A stretch of 64,000 nt of DNA from Acidimicrobiia bacterium (GCA_022819505.1 JAJEHD010000018.1:124001-188000); one strand, 5' to 3'; positions 45,561 through 54,469 are shown, counted from the first letter of the stretch. Notes: generated by a model from the sequence alone, not told the origin. Numbers and translations: made by a program.

Positions 45561-45977
45561 CTAGCACGTCGGCGTGAGCGTCCAGCCGGCTGCGACCGCT
45601 GCCCGCGTGGGCGCGCAGGCGACCGCGGTCGCCTCCAACCATCTCCGGGCTCCGGCCGCTCCCACCCGCACCGAGGCCACCACCGTGCACCCGGCATCGG
45701 TGGCCAGCGTGTAGTCGGTGGCCGTCGCAGCCGAGCTGCTCGCCGTGCGGGCTGCAGCCGCCCGGGCGGCGGCGGTGACCGCCGCCTCCCATCGGGGACC
45801 GGAGTCGGTGCAGTCCCAGTCGGCGGCGTCGAGCGCCTGCGCGGCGGCCGTGGCTGCCGCCAGCGCCGCACCCGACGCGGTGATGCGGGCGATCTGGTGG
45901 ATATAGACGCCGAACAGGAGCGCCACGACGACGAATACCACTCCGACGGTGCGCAGGGCCCCGATCGCGGTGTCCAT
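45561..45977 (-). CDS. TadE-like membrane-anchored protein
   Basis: A 138-aa protein with an N-terminal helix (IGALRTVGVVFVVVALLFGVYIHQIARI) and an Ala-rich extracytoplasmic region with four Cys (DWDCTDSG, DAGCTVV, AVACAPT, LTPTC). TadE-type by order in the operon. It is followed on the minus strand by the hairpin at 45514-45539. Confidence 0.65.
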   Translation of the reverse strand: MDTAIGALRTVGVVFVVVALLFGVYIHQIARITASGAALAAATAAAQALDAADWDCTDSGPRWEAAVTAAARAAAARTASSSAATATDYTLATDAGCTVVASVRVGAAGARRWLEATAVACAPTRAAVAAGWTLTPTC

Positions 45978-46025
45978 AGCCGCAAGAGTCCGGGACGCTC
46001 AGCAACTCGGCTCGGGCCGGTCGGG

Positions 46026-46232
46026 CTAGGAGCACTTGTTGGGGGTCGTGGTCCACGTGCCGCCGACCGCATCGCACAGGTTCTCGTGCTTGATCTGGCT
46101 CTTGTCGGCGGCAGGGTCCGCAGCCGGGTCGGGAGTGTTCTCGCCGACCACCTGCCAGGTGAAGAGCACGACCGCGGCGGTGACCGCGATGGTGGCGGCG
46201 AGCATGATGATCTTGGCAACGGGTGAGTCCAT
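46026..46232 (-). CDS. Flp/type IV pilin-like small protein
   Basis: A 68-aa protein: short leader MDSPVAK, then hydrophobic helix IIMLAATIAVTAAVVLFTWQVVG, then a polar, Lys/Asn-rich end with two Cys (NLCDAVGGTWTTTPNKCS). This is the layout of a type IV pilin or Flp pilin, although the G/E cleavage signature is not obvious. SD AAGGAGA precedes ATG 46232. As the only small pilin-like gene of the operon it is the candidate major pilin. Confidence 0.7.
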   Translation of the reverse strand: MDSPVAKIIMLAATIAVTAAVVLFTWQVVGENTPDPAADPAADKSQIKHENLCDAVGGTWTTTPNKCS

Positions 46233-46289
46233 CGGGATGTCTCCTTGGTGAGCTTCGGATGACTGTCTGGGAGGGCCGGAGCGCGGGGC

Positions 46290-47012
46290 TCACAGGCCGA
46301 TACTCGTGCTGGCCAGCAGCGCGAGGACAACGACCGCGCTGGCCGTGACGGCCACAAGGGTGGCCGTGCCGGTGACGGCCCGTCCGAGCGCCTCGATACG
46401 GACCCGGCGGTCGTCCTCGAGCGCCTTGACGGCCTGGGAGATGAGCCGGTCGATGAGATCGGTGGCCCCTGCGCCGCCCCGGTCGGCCGCCGCCAGGGTG
46501 GCCACGAGCGTCTCGGCCGTTGACCCGGCAAAGTGCCCGGCCGCGGCGGCGAGAGGGTCGCGCCCCGCGGCCAGGGCCAGGTTGATGGTGGTGGCCGCCG
46601 GGGCGAAGGCGGGCGTTCTCACTCGCTCGGCCGCGGCCACCGCGGCGTCGTTTATGGGCCGGCCCGCCGCGCAGTACAGACGGGTCCGGCGCAGCCACTC
46701 CAGCAGCGCCCCGTCCCGCTGGGATCGGAAGCCGGCCAGAACGAGGCCCCGCAGCAGCGGTGCCGTCGCCACCGGCGCCCACAGCCCGGCAGCCGCGGCG
46801 GCCAGCGTGCCCGCTCGAACGCTCGCCGTGGCGGCCCCCGCGATGAGCACCAGCCCGCACACGGCGACAGTCGCGGCCGCAGTAGCGGCCCGCAGCCGGG
46901 CCGGGGGCCATCCGACCGCGGCCAGCTCGACGGTGCCGGTCGGCCGGGGCGCGTCAGACAGCGCGAGCCGCACGGCGGCCGCGGTGCCGCACGCCACGGT
47001 CAGCCAGATCAT
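46290..47012 (-). CDS. TadC-like inner-membrane platform protein
   Basis: A 240-aa type II secretion F-domain protein. Core: LLEWLRRTRLYCAAGRPINDAAVAAAERVRTPAFAPAATTINLALAAGRDPLAAAAGHFAGSTAETLVATLAAADRGGAGATDLIDRLISQAVKALEDDRRVRIEALGRAVTGTATLVAVTASAVVVLALL. It anchors pilin assembly with TadB. ATG 47012 overlaps the stop of a micro-ORF (ATGA), so it is translated by coupling from upstream. Confidence 0.8.
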   Translation of the reverse strand: MIWLTVACGTAAAVRLALSDAPRPTGTVELAAVGWPPARLRAATAAATVAVCGLVLIAGAATASVRAGTLAAAAAGLWAPVATAPLLRGLVLAGFRSQRDGALLEWLRRTRLYCAAGRPINDAAVAAAERVRTPAFAPAATTINLALAAGRDPLAAAAGHFAGSTAETLVATLAAADRGGAGATDLIDRLISQAVKALEDDRRVRIEALGRAVTGTATLVAVTASAVVVLALLASTSIGL

Positions 47013-47080
47013 CGCGGGCCTACCGAGCCGAGCGAGCAGCGACTCATCGCGGGGACTCTGCGGAGCCCGCCGCAGTTCAT
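47009..47080 (-). CDS. Micro-ORF C between tadB and tadC
   Basis: A 23-codon frame (starts MNCGGLRRV, ends GSVGPR) whose stop overlaps the tadC ATG by ATGA and whose start overlaps the stop of micro-ORF B by ATGA. No homology known. Existence as translated peptide is inferred only from the coupling. Confidence 0.4.
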   Translation of the reverse strand: MNCGGLRRVPAMSRCSLGSVGPR

Positions 47081-47112
47081 CGCGGGCCTCCGGGGTCGGC
47101 GCCGCGGCTCAT
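47077..47112 (-). CDS. Micro-ORF B between tadB and tadC
   Basis: An 11-codon frame (MSRGADPGGPR) with ATGA overlap at both ends. Confidence 0.35.
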   Translation of the reverse strand: MSRGADPGGPR

Positions 47113-47180
47113 CGCGACCCTCTCGAGCAGACGGCGCCGCGGCCGATCGCCGAAGTCCTGCGGTCGGCGGCGCGGTTCAT
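47109..47180 (-). CDS. Micro-ORF A after tadB
   Basis: A 23-codon Arg-rich frame (starts MNRAADRRTS, ends SRGSR). Its ATG overlaps the tadB stop (ATGA) and its own stop overlaps micro-ORF B. Confidence 0.4.
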   Translation of the reverse strand: MNRAADRRTSAIGRGAVCSRGSR

Positions 47181-47992
47181 CGCCAGCCTCCAGTCCGGGC
47201 GATGGCGCGGGCGGGCAGCAGTACCCGGGCACTGAGCACCGCCACCACGGCGGATCCTCCCAGAAGCAGCATGGCGCCGCCGGGTCCGGCCAGCCACGCG
47301 CCCACATCGTCGGCGCTCCACGCCGCGCCGGCCACGAGCCCCGCGCCCAGCACCACGACGAGCGCAAGGGTGGGCATGGTGGCGGCGACCCGGGCGTGGA
47401 ACATCCGGGCCGTAGCAGCCGCCTGGGAGGCCTCCTGCTCCAGCACTTCAACGGTCTCGACCCACCGGCCACCGCCCTCGGCCGAGATGGTGACCAGATC
47501 GGCCAGGGAGCGGGCCGCCGAGGAGGGCACGCGAGCCGCGAACCGCTCGGCGGCGACATCGACTCCGACCGCCTCGCAGTCGGCCGCCAACGCCGTCGCG
47601 GCCCTGCCGATCGAGCCGCTGACCAGGGGCGCAGCCCGCTCGATGGCGTCGATGACGGTGACCGCGACCGATGCCTGGTTGGCGAGCACGCCCGCGAGGC
47701 GGGCAACACCGATGGCCGTGGAGTTCCAGCGCTTCGAAGCCAGCAGAACCTTGACCGCCGCGGCGCACACCACCACGCTGATCGCCGCGGCGGCACCATG
47801 GCCGGGAGCGAGTCCCGCAGCCATCGCGAGGGTGGCGGCCACGGCACCGCCCACCGCCTCCGTGGGGATGCTGGCGCGGCGTCGTAGGCCCGTCCCGACC
47901 CGCATCGACCAGCGAGTGCCGGATGCAGGCCACAACACGACCCCAATGACCAGCGCTCCGCCGGCGGTGATGATCCATGCCGCTGCGCTCAC
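47177..47992 (-). CDS. TadB-like inner-membrane platform protein
   Basis: A 271-aa T2SF protein: AVKVLLASKRWNSTAIGVARLAGVLANQASVAVTVIDAIERAAPLVSGSIGRAATALAADCEAVGVDVAAERFAARVPSSAARSLADLVTISAEGGGRWVETVEVLEQEA and C-terminal helices. Works with TadA and TadC in pilus assembly. Overlaps TadA by 4 nt (ATGA) and is followed by the chain of micro-ORFs leading to TadC. Confidence 0.82.
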   Translation of the reverse strand: MSAAAWIITAGGALVIGVVLWPASGTRWSMRVGTGLRRRASIPTEAVGGAVAATLAMAAGLAPGHGAAAAISVVVCAAAVKVLLASKRWNSTAIGVARLAGVLANQASVAVTVIDAIERAAPLVSGSIGRAATALAADCEAVGVDVAAERFAARVPSSAARSLADLVTISAEGGGRWVETVEVLEQEASQAAATARMFHARVAATMPTLALVVVLGAGLVAGAAWSADDVGAWLAGPGGAMLLLGGSAVVAVLSARVLLPARAIARTGGWR

Positions 47993-49731
47993 CGGACACG
48001 CTCGCTGAGGTAGTCAGCTCGGCCACGGCCGTTGCCGTTGCCGGTTGTAAGGCTCTCGGCAGCCACCAGGCGCTTGCCGGGGGTCGACGGCCAGGAAGGA
48101 ACCCGAGTCGCCGCCCCGCCGCCGGCCGACACCCCACCTGCGGCGATCCCACCTGCCGCGACCCCGTCTGCGGCGACCTGGCCGACGGAGACTCCGGCGG
48201 CTCGATACACGTCGGCTATGCGACCCGTCGGGACCGACACCGGCACCGCCCAGCGTTCGCCGGGCATCAGCCGCCACAGGCCTCGGGTCTCGACGGCACC
48301 CTCGGCGGACAAGCCGGTGATCTGGGTGACGTCGGCGATGACCCGCTCACCGGCGTGGTTGCGGCCCATCCACACCAGCAGGTGCACCGCGATGGCGATC
48401 GAGCGCCGGGCCAGACCCTCGTCGGCACCCTCCGAGGTGGCGTAGGCGGTGAGCTTCTCGAGCACGCCCTCTCCGGGAGGGGAGTGCAGCGTGACCAGAC
48501 ACCCGTCAAGGCCCGACGACATGGCGTCGAGCAGGGCCATGGTGCCTTCGCCTCGAACCTCGCCGACCACCAGCTTCGAGCTGTTGGCCCGCTTGGCGTC
48601 GCGCACGTGGTCGGCCATCGAGTGCTTGCCGACGCCGTCGTTGTTGGCGTCGCGGGTGAGGCGCTCGTAGGCGTTGGGATGGATGCCGTACTCGCGCAGG
48701 CGCAGTTCGGGCGTGTCCTCGATGGTGTCGATGCGCTCGTCGGTGGGCACCTGGGCCAGCAGCGCCTGGCACAGCGTGGTCTTGCCGCCGCCCATCGCCG
48801 CGGCCACCACCACATTGGCTCGGACCTTGCCGGCGGTCGCCTCCACCAGCACCGCGGCCAGATCGCGGCTGCACAATCCCAACTCGGCCAACGTCCTCCC
48901 GCCGGCCATGTTGGAGCGCAGCACCAGAGTCGGCGGCGAGCACACGAACGCCTCGGCGTGCAGCCGCCATCGGTCGCCGATGCGGGTGTCGAGGCGCGGG
49001 TCGAGTTCGTCGAATCGTTGGGGCCGCCCGCCCGAGTAGGCCGCCAGGAAGCGGCAGGCGGCCACTAGCTCGTCGTCGGAGCCGAACGGCGACGGGCGGC
49101 TCTCGCGGGTTCCGTCCGAGAACTCGACCACCATCGACTCGCCGCCCCGGATCTGGAACTCCTCCACCCCGCCCTCGTCGAGAAGGCTGCTCAGGTGGTG
49201 GGCGGCCGCCGCGGCCGCGGACTCGCGGCGCACGGTGGCGTCGGCTCCGTCCATTCGCTGGGGCGCCGCGGCCAGCGAACCCAGCGAGCGGCCCAGGCGA
49301 TGCAGTCTCTTCTCGGACCGCCTGGTCGGCAAGGGCGGCACCGCCCTGACCACCTGGACTCCGGCCAGCACCCGCAGCTCGGCAGTGTCCACCTCGTGGC
49401 TCGATATGACGACCAGCGCGATGGGTACCCTCGACGCCGGCCCGGCATTCAGGCCCAGTCGGCTGCGCAGACCCCGTCCCGAGCCGCCCGTCACCCATAC
49501 CACCCCCGCGGCCGCAGCCGCCGCGGCCCGCAGCACGGTCTCGCTCTCCGCTGGGTCGATCGCGGCCACTGACGCCCTGTCCGGTGCCGCGGCCAGTGCC
49601 GGGTCGGCCAGCGACTCGCCCACCACGGCGTCGGGGGCCGAGGCCCGGACACCCTCGATGATGGTGCGGACGACCCAGTCCGTGGCGTGGCGGTCAAGGT
49701 CATGATCGGCTGAGACCATCAACAACTCCAT
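47989..49731 (-). CDS. TadA/CpaF-family pilus assembly ATPase
   Basis: A 580-aa secretion ATPase. C-terminal core: Walker A AAAMGGGKTTL, Asp box RIDTIEDTPELRLREYG, Walker B KLVVGEVRGEGTMALLDAMSSGLDGCLVTLHS, and the His of the LTRDANNDGVGKHSMADHVRDAKR region. An N-terminal extension of about 150 residues (ADHDLDRHATDWVVRTIIEGVRASAPDAVVGESLADPALAAAPDR) precedes the CpaF domain; it may stand in for a separate TadZ/CpaE-like protein, which is absent. C-terminus is a Gly/Ala-rich repeat. ATG 49731 shares its A with the stop of the SAF gene (TGATG). Confidence 0.85.
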   Translation of the reverse strand: MELLMVSADHDLDRHATDWVVRTIIEGVRASAPDAVVGESLADPALAAAPDRASVAAIDPAESETVLRAAAAAAAGVVWVTGGSGRGLRSRLGLNAGPASRVPIALVVISSHEVDTAELRVLAGVQVVRAVPPLPTRRSEKRLHRLGRSLGSLAAAPQRMDGADATVRRESAAAAAAHHLSSLLDEGGVEEFQIRGGESMVVEFSDGTRESRPSPFGSDDELVAACRFLAAYSGGRPQRFDELDPRLDTRIGDRWRLHAEAFVCSPPTLVLRSNMAGGRTLAELGLCSRDLAAVLVEATAGKVRANVVVAAAMGGGKTTLCQALLAQVPTDERIDTIEDTPELRLREYGIHPNAYERLTRDANNDGVGKHSMADHVRDAKRANSSKLVVGEVRGEGTMALLDAMSSGLDGCLVTLHSPPGEGVLEKLTAYATSEGADEGLARRSIAIAVHLLVWMGRNHAGERVIADVTQITGLSAEGAVETRGLWRLMPGERWAVPVSVPTGRIADVYRAAGVSVGQVAADGVAAGGIAAGGVSAGGGAATRVPSWPSTPGKRLVAAESLTTGNGNGRGRADYLSERVR

Positions 49732-50339
49732 CACCCCCCGAGGTGGACGACCGTGTACGCGGCGCCGTCCGGGCATCCCGGCCAGCCCGCGGCCGGTGAC
49801 TCCCATATCCACCACACCGCCGGGCCCAGGCGCGCCGCCAGTTCAGGCCCGGCCTCGACCACCACGCTGCCGTCACCGGCGGCCACGATGGGCATGACCG
49901 CGGCGGCGCACCCTCCCGGCTCAGCTGCCAGCACCGCGACCGCCCCGGTCGCGGGACCCGGATCGGGCCACAGCGACGGGTCGACCGCCACCGCGATCAG
50001 CGCCGCCGACGGGTCGGCCGCGGAACCGGTGCCGGGACCGGCCAGCAGGGTCTCCGAGAGCACCGTCCCCGCGGGCACCGGCACCGCCGGCACTCTCCCG
50101 GCGAGCTCCGCGGGGGTCACGAACAGCGCGGCGGCCTCCGCGGGCATCTCGACCGTCACGAATTGGCCGGGCTCGCGGCGTGCCGCCCAGTCCTCGGCGG
50201 TCGCCACGACCTGCACCGCAGGCTCGGAGGCTTCAGGGCGTCCGAACAGCCAAACCGACACCGCCACAACTACGACGATCAGCGCCGCGGCCGCCAGTCT
50301 CTGGGCCTGACCCGACAAGGGGGCGGCATTCGTGGCCAT
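49731..50339 (-). CDS. SAF-domain protein, CpaB/RcpC-like
   Basis: A 202-aa protein: N-terminal helix (RLAAAALIVVVVAVSVWLFG) and a SAF domain (VVTVEMPAEAAALFVTPAELAGRVPAVPVPAGTVLSETLL). First gene of the minus-strand tad operon. SD TAGGAG precedes ATG 50339; the AT-rich DNA at 50380-50470 upstream probably holds the operon promoter. Confidence 0.8.
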   Translation of the reverse strand: MATNAAPLSGQAQRLAAAALIVVVVAVSVWLFGRPEASEPAVQVVATAEDWAARREPGQFVTVEMPAEAAALFVTPAELAGRVPAVPVPAGTVLSETLLAGPGTGSAADPSAALIAVAVDPSLWPDPGPATGAVAVLAAEPGGCAAAVMPIVAAGDGSVVVEAGPELAARLGPAVWWIWESPAAGWPGCPDGAAYTVVHLGG

Positions 50340-50541
50340 CGACGGCTCCTAGACCATCCGCTCAGAGCCTGACCCGATAGACAGGCTGGATGATTGAAAC
50401 ATCATGGAGAAGCATTTAATGCCAGTTTTCGCGGGATCACAACTTCTTTAAGGATTTTTCATTGATCTACATCATCATCTGTTATGAACGTCAGGAGGCT
50501 GGGATCGGCTAGGAACGGCGCTCGCGTAGCCCCGAAGGTGG
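50340..50541. other. Intergenic region between tad operon and hpnC
   Basis: About 200 nt holding the divergent promoters. The AT-rich part (50380-50475) is unusual for this genome. No RNA gene seen. Confidence 0.5.
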
Positions 50542-50547
50542 TAGCTT
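50542..50547 (+). promoter_or_regulatory. -10-like hexamer upstream of hpnC
   Basis: TAGCTT, 7 nt, GTG 50555. A 6-bp hairpin CCGAAG-N7-CTTCGG (50532-50550) overlaps it. Confidence 0.45.
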
Positions 50548-50554
50548 CGGCCCG

Positions 50555-51475
50555 GTGAGGGCATCGCCGCAGGGGTCGTCGGCGGAGCCCGGCGGGGAGT
50601 CGGCCGGGGGAGAGGCCGTCGAGCGTCATGCCGCCCTTGAGGCGGTCATGGCGCGCGCCGTCGGCGAGAACTTCCCGGTCGCATTGGGGCTGCTGCCCCG
50701 AGCGGTGCGGGACCATCTGCGAGCCATCTACGGCTACGCCCGGCTTGTCGACAACCTCGGCGACGAGTACCCGGGAGACCGCCACGCAGCCCTCGACTGG
50801 GTCGAGGACCAACTCGACAGCCTCTTCGCCGGAAGCCCGAGCCACGAGGCCTTCGTCCAGCTGGCACCGACGGTGCAGCGCTTCGGGCTGGCCCGCGAGC
50901 CCTTCGACCAACTGCTGGCCGCCAACCGGCTCGACCAGCACAAGTCCCGCTACGAGGACTTCGACGAGCTGCTCGGGTACTGCAAGTTGTCGGCCAACCC
51001 CGTCGGGCACCTCGTGCTGGCCGTCTTCGAGGCGGCCACCCCCGAGCGGGTGGCCGCCTCCGACGACGTGTGCAGCGGGCTGCAGGTGCTGGAGCACCTC
51101 CAGGACGTGGCCGAGGACGCCGCCCAGGGCCGCGTCTACCTGCCCGTCGACGACATGGAGCACTTCGGTGTCGCCGTCGACGACCTGAGCGCCCCCGTCG
51201 CCTCGGCGAACCTCAGAGGCCTGGTCGCCTACGAGGCCAGCCGGGCCCGTGCCCTGCTCGACCGGGGCGGACCGCTGGTGGCGTCGCTGCGTGGATCGGC
51301 CCGCCTGGCCGTGGCCGGGTTCGTGGCCGGAGGGCTCGCCAACCTCGACGCGATCCGGGCCGCTGGCTTCGACGTGCTGGGCCGGACCCCCAAGGCCGGC
51401 CCGGCCCGGGTGCTGGGCCGGCTGGCCGGCGTGTACGGCCCGAGCCTGATCCGGCGCGGGGCCGGCCCGGCGTGA
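50555..51475 (+). CDS. hpnC: Squalene synthase HpnC (hydroxysqualene synthase)
   Basis: A 306-aa trans-prenyl transferase of the squalene/phytoene synthase superfamily. First Asp motif: AIYGYARLVDNLGDEYPGDRHAALDWVEDQLDSLF; second: QVLEHLQDVAEDAAQGRVYLP. HpnC, HpnD and HpnE together make squalene from FPP via presqualene-PP and hydroxysqualene; the three genes are in this order here. The N-terminal about 20 residues are low-complexity. Start GTG 50555 appears leaderless. Confidence 0.9.
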   Translation: MRASPQGSSAEPGGESAGGEAVERHAALEAVMARAVGENFPVALGLLPRAVRDHLRAIYGYARLVDNLGDEYPGDRHAALDWVEDQLDSLFAGSPSHEAFVQLAPTVQRFGLAREPFDQLLAANRLDQHKSRYEDFDELLGYCKLSANPVGHLVLAVFEAATPERVAASDDVCSGLQVLEHLQDVAEDAAQGRVYLPVDDMEHFGVAVDDLSAPVASANLRGLVAYEASRARALLDRGGPLVASLRGSARLAVAGFVAGGLANLDAIRAAGFDVLGRTPKAGPARVLGRLAGVYGPSLIRRGAGPA

Positions 51476-52365
51476 TCGACGCCGAGGCGGCCTACCGCCG
51501 CTGCGAGGAGATCACCTGGTCGGAGGCCCGCAACTTCGCGTACGGCATCCGCCTGCTGCCGCCCCCCAAGCGCAGGGCCATGGCCGCACTTTATGCCATG
51601 GCCCGCCGCATCGACGATGTCGGTGACGGCGACTGGCCCCAGGACCGCAAGCTCGCCGCGCTGAGCGACCTCCACTCGGTGATCGAGGCCCTCGAGGCGG
51701 GCCGGGTGGAAGACCCCGACGACCCGGTGCTGGCCGGGGTGGCCCATGCCGCCGCGGCCTACCCGATCCCGGTGGCCGCCCTTCACGAGATCGTCGAGGG
51801 CTGCGAGCACGACGTGCGGGGCGAGACCTACGCCACCATGGACGACACCGTGCGCTACTGCCGCCTGGTGGCCGGCTCGGTGGGGCGCCTGTCGCTGGGA
51901 GTCTTCGGCACCAGGGCGCCGGGACGCCTGAGCGGCCAGGGGCCCCGATCGGAGGCCGCGCCGCTGGCCGAGGAGCTCGCCGACGACCTGGGCGTGGCCC
52001 TCCAGCTCACCAACATGCTGCGCGACATCTCCGAGGACCACCGGATGGGGCGCATCTACCTGCCCGAACAGGAACGGGAACGATTCGGGATCGAGCCCGG
52101 CGAGTGGGCGCCGCCGGAGAGCGTCGCCGCGCTGGTGCAGTTCGTGGCCGGCCAGGCGGTCATGTGGTTCGAGCGCGGCCTGGTGCTGCTGGAGCATCTC
52201 GACCATCGCAGCCGGGCCTGCACCGCGGCCATGGCCGGCATCTACCGGCGTCTGCTGGCCCGCATCCTGGCGCAGCCCGACGCCCCGCTCGAGAGGCGCG
52301 TCAGCCTGCCGGCCTGGGAGAAGGGCCTCGTAGCAGCCCGCAGCCTCAGCGGGCTGCGGCCGTGA
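51472..52365 (+). CDS. hpnD: Presqualene diphosphate synthase HpnD
   Basis: A 297-aa enzyme that couples two FPP. First motif YAMARRIDDVGDGDWPQD; second LTNMLRDISEDHRMGRIYLPEQERERFGI. GTG 51472 overlaps the hpnC stop (GTGA). Confidence 0.92.
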   Translation: MIDAEAAYRRCEEITWSEARNFAYGIRLLPPPKRRAMAALYAMARRIDDVGDGDWPQDRKLAALSDLHSVIEALEAGRVEDPDDPVLAGVAHAAAAYPIPVAALHEIVEGCEHDVRGETYATMDDTVRYCRLVAGSVGRLSLGVFGTRAPGRLSGQGPRSEAAPLAEELADDLGVALQLTNMLRDISEDHRMGRIYLPEQERERFGIEPGEWAPPESVAALVQFVAGQAVMWFERGLVLLEHLDHRSRACTAAMAGIYRRLLARILAQPDAPLERRVSLPAWEKGLVAARSLSGLRP

Positions 52366-52432
52366 ACCCCTCGGACCTGCCCGCACACGCCGCGGCGCCG
52401 ATCCTTGCGGTCGGGGCGGCCGGACCCGCGAC

Positions 52433-53794
52433 GTGAGCATCACAACCCCGGGCGGGCGGCCGCGGGTGGTGGTCGTCGGCGGCGGGCTGGCCGGGCTGTC
52501 CGCCGGGCTGGAGGCAGCCGACCGCGGCGCCGAGGTGACGCTGCTCGAGCGGCGTCCCCGTCTCGGCGGCGCCACCTGGTCCTTCGAGCGCCACGGCGTG
52601 TGGTTCGACAACGGCCAGCACGTCTTCATGCGGTGCTGCACCGCCTACCGGGCCTTCCTGGAGCGCATCGGATCGGCCGGCGGAGTGTTCATGCAGAGCC
52701 GGCTGGACGTGCCGGTGCTGGCGCCCGGGGGGCCGCTCGGGTCCATCAGGCGCACCGGTGGCCCCGCCCCGCTGCATCTCGCCCCGGCCCTGCTGACCTA
52801 CCCCCATCTGAGCCTGCGCCAGCGGATGGCGGTGCTGCGGGCCGGGCTGGCCATGAGGAAGCTCGACCCCGACGATCCGTCCCTCGACGACACCGCCTTC
52901 GGCGACTGGCTGTCGGCCCACGGCCAGGACCGGACGGCCACCGAGACCTTCTGGAACCTGATCGTGTTGCCGACCGTCAATGTGGGCGCAGCCGACGCCT
53001 CCCTCAAGCTGGCCGCCAAGGTGTTCGTGACCGGGCTGCTCACTGAGGCCGCCGGGGCCGACATCGGCTGGTCCCGGGTACCGCTGTCGGCCCTTCACGC
53101 AGACGCGGCCCGGCGGGCCCTGGAGGCCGCCGGCGGAAGGGTCTCGACCCGTGTCCCGGTGACGGCCGTGCGGTCCGGAGCGTCCGGCGGCCTGGAGGTC
53201 CGCACCGACGGGCAGACCCTGGAGGCCGACGCCGTGGTGGTGGCCGTGCCCCACGACGCGGTGGGGGCGCTGCTGCCGCCCGGCACGGTGGCGTTCCAGG
53301 ACCGCCTCCACGAATTGGGCACCTCGCCCATCGTCAACGTCCATCTGGTGTACGACCGGCCGGTGACAGACCTGGCCTTCTTCGCAGGCGTCGGCACCGA
53401 CGCGCAGTTCGTGTTCGATCGCACCGATGGTGCCGGGCTCGACGACGGCCGGCAGTGCCTGGCCGTGTCGCTGTCGGCCGCCGAGTCCTACATCGGCCGC
53501 CCGGCCGCCGACCTGGTGTCTCACTTCACGGCCGAACTGGCCCGCTTGCTGCCGGCCGCGGCCGGCGCCACCGTCACCGAGTCGATCGTCACCCGCGAGC
53601 ACTCGGCCACCTTCCTGGGGGCGCCGGGCACCGACAGCCTCCGCGCCGGCGCAGAGTGCGGCCTGCCTGGCGTGTACCTGGCCGGGGCATGGTCGGACAC
53701 GGGCTGGCCGGCCACGATGGAGGGCGCGGTCCGCAGCGGCACCCGGGCCGGACGACTCGCCGTCGCGCACGCGTCGGGATCGGCGGATGCGTGA
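52433..53794 (+). CDS. hpnE: Hydroxysqualene dehydroxylase HpnE
   Basis: A 453-aa FAD amine-oxidase-fold enzyme. N-terminal GGGLAGLSAGLEAADRGAEVTLLERRPRLGGATWSFERHGVWFDNGQHVFMRCCTAYRAFLERIG is the HpnE signature; C-terminal LPGVYLAGAWSDTGWPATMEGAVRSGTRAGRLA is the second FAD contact. It reduces hydroxysqualene to squalene. No squalene-hopene cyclase is in the window. GTG 52433 follows a 67-nt gap. Confidence 0.92.
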   Translation: MSITTPGGRPRVVVVGGGLAGLSAGLEAADRGAEVTLLERRPRLGGATWSFERHGVWFDNGQHVFMRCCTAYRAFLERIGSAGGVFMQSRLDVPVLAPGGPLGSIRRTGGPAPLHLAPALLTYPHLSLRQRMAVLRAGLAMRKLDPDDPSLDDTAFGDWLSAHGQDRTATETFWNLIVLPTVNVGAADASLKLAAKVFVTGLLTEAAGADIGWSRVPLSALHADAARRALEAAGGRVSTRVPVTAVRSGASGGLEVRTDGQTLEADAVVVAVPHDAVGALLPPGTVAFQDRLHELGTSPIVNVHLVYDRPVTDLAFFAGVGTDAQFVFDRTDGAGLDDGRQCLAVSLSAAESYIGRPAADLVSHFTAELARLLPAAAGATVTESIVTREHSATFLGAPGTDSLRAGAECGLPGVYLAGAWSDTGWPATMEGAVRSGTRAGRLAVAHASGSADA

Positions 53795-53841
53795 CTTCAG
53801 ATTGGGCCAACCGGGTGCGACACGCGCCGAGCGACACCCGC

Positions 53842-53847
53842 TAAGGT
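53842..53847 (+). promoter_or_regulatory. -10-like hexamer upstream of LytR_C gene
   Basis: TAAGGT, 7 nt, ATG 53855; no Shine-Dalgarno. Confidence 0.45.
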
Positions 53848-53854
53848 TCAAGTC

Positions 53855-54469
53855 ATGACAGCCCCCCATGGTCACGCTGCGGGAGGAGGCTCGGCGGGAC
53901 GGGCGATTCTGCTTGTTGCCGCCGCAATCGCAGTGGGCGCGTTCCTGCTCGCCCGCGGCTTCGACGGGGCCGACGACACCACCGCCGCCACGGGCAACGG
54001 CACCGGTCAGACCCAGACCGACCCCGACGACGGCGAGAACGGGGACGACCCGGCGACGGTGGAGTCGACCACTACGACGACTACGACCACGACCACGACC
54101 CAACCCCCGATCGTCACCCGCCCGCCCGGCGAGGTGAAGGTGGCCGTGGCCAACGGCACCGGCGACCGGGGTCGGGCCGGCCGGACGGCGGGCATTCTCA
54201 ACGCCAGTGGGTACGTGACCGCGGCCAAGAACACCCAACAGGACCGGGTCGGCGAGTCGGTCGTCTACTACCGGCCCGGCTACGGAGACGACGCCAAGGC
54301 TGTCGCCTCCGCCCTCGGAGCTCCAGCGGATCTCCTGACCCCCGCGCCGGCGACCATCATGACGCTGATCCGCAACCCGGAGACGCCTCAGGACCTCGAG
54401 ACGTTCAACATCTTCGTGGTGGTCGGCACCGACAACGTGATCCTGGACCCCGATCCGGTCGCCGGCTGA
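53855..54469 (+). CDS. LytR C-terminal-domain membrane protein
   Basis: A 204-aa protein: cytoplasmic N-terminus, one TM helix (about residues 17-36, ILLVAAAIAVGAFLLARG), a Thr-rich linker (STTTTTTTT region), then a LytR_C domain (VKVAVANGTGDRGRAGRTAGILNASGYVTAAKNTQQDRVGESVVYYRPGYGDDAKAVASAL). LytR_C alone often occurs near cell-wall genes; role here unknown. The ACG/ACC Thr run is a simple repeat. Confidence 0.85.
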   Translation: MTAPHGHAAGGGSAGRAILLVAAAIAVGAFLLARGFDGADDTTAATGNGTGQTQTDPDDGENGDDPATVESTTTTTTTTTTTQPPIVTRPPGEVKVAVANGTGDRGRAGRTAGILNASGYVTAAKNTQQDRVGESVVYYRPGYGDDAKAVASALGAPADLLTPAPATIMTLIRNPETPQDLETFNIFVVVGTDNVILDPDPVAG

